Positions 63,801 through 64,000 of a stretch of DNA of 64,000 nt are shown piece after piece. The stretch lies in NCBI GenBank assembly GCA_963924555.1, contig OZ004591.1, positions 4,216,001 through 4,280,000 on the forward strand, written 5' to 3'. Below the pieces are notes generated by a model. That model had not been told where the DNA came from. It ran no database searches and worked only from the letters and a program-made list of their open reading frames with translations. The position numbers were made by a program, and so were the translations under genes. This stretch comes from Crambe crambe. Its lineage: Eukaryota > Porifera > Demospongiae > Poecilosclerida > Crambeidae. Each line of letters begins with the position of its first letter. Position 1 is the stretch's first letter.

Positions 63801-64000
63801 TACAAGTTGTTCTACCATTTGTAATGTGCAAACTTTAAATGAACTACTTTGACAGTGATTACAAGAGTACTGAGACAATTTTGCAAACCTGAATGTGTTC
63901 TAAGTACTTGGTTGCACCATGCTGAAGAGCTCCAAATAGAGTGAAACAGTCTAATTGCCACTTTTCTCTTTAAAGAGGGGCAATCAATCACACCATGCTT

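Overview
The window is animal nuclear DNA, most likely from a demosponge. It is AT-rich and intron-rich, with many introns of about 50-100 nt. It holds an MCM7 locus, Kelch, kinase, ZU5 and death-domain signalling genes, and a dermatopontin, and it is full of transposable elements. The sponge placement is inference from this gene mix; metazoan is firm.

Layout. 1-11 kb: a decayed MCM7 copy (+) converging on a Kelch/coiled-coil/kinase gene (-), then a 10-bp minisatellite and an orphan Kelch 5' end. 11-18 kb: mostly non-coding, with one dermatopontin gene (-). 18.5-25.4 kb: a second Kelch gene (-) that shares its N-terminal half with the first but ends in ZU5, UPA-like and death domains. 25.6-29.4 kb: a decayed Ginger/GIN-type gene (integrase, CRC cysteine motif, Ulp1-like protease, PHD finger). 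29.5-37.8 kb: a second copy of the MCM7 plus Kelch/kinase block. 37.9-47 kb: small palindromic elements and a 5.2-kb decayed transposon-like locus (DUF6589-like region, PIN/FEN1-like region, CXC motif).

The most unusual unit is 47,065-61,834, a 14.8-kb element with about 40-bp terminal inverted repeats and a 7-bp target duplication. It carries two divergent 10-exon genes: a DUF7869-like, transposase-like protein (-) and a protein with a ParB-like domain (+). Arrays of a near-perfect 21-bp palindrome lie near both ends, one in the last intron of the minus gene and one just past the plus gene. A ParB-like gene together with clustered palindromes suggests a partition- or telomere-resolution-like DNA-binding module inside a eukaryotic transposon. 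A recent Ty3/gypsy retrotransposon with identical LTRs sits 9 nt inside one intron of the ParB-like gene and leaves its splice sites intact. A hAT-like MITE later landed on the left border, so insertion order can be read. A remnant of a P-type transposase lies near the right end.

Exon coordinates for the three Kelch genes, the dermatopontin and the two genes of the large element were checked by codon phase across every splice junction. The ZU5/death Kelch gene and the two large-element genes each contain exactly one single-base frame break, which may be a mutation or a sequence error.
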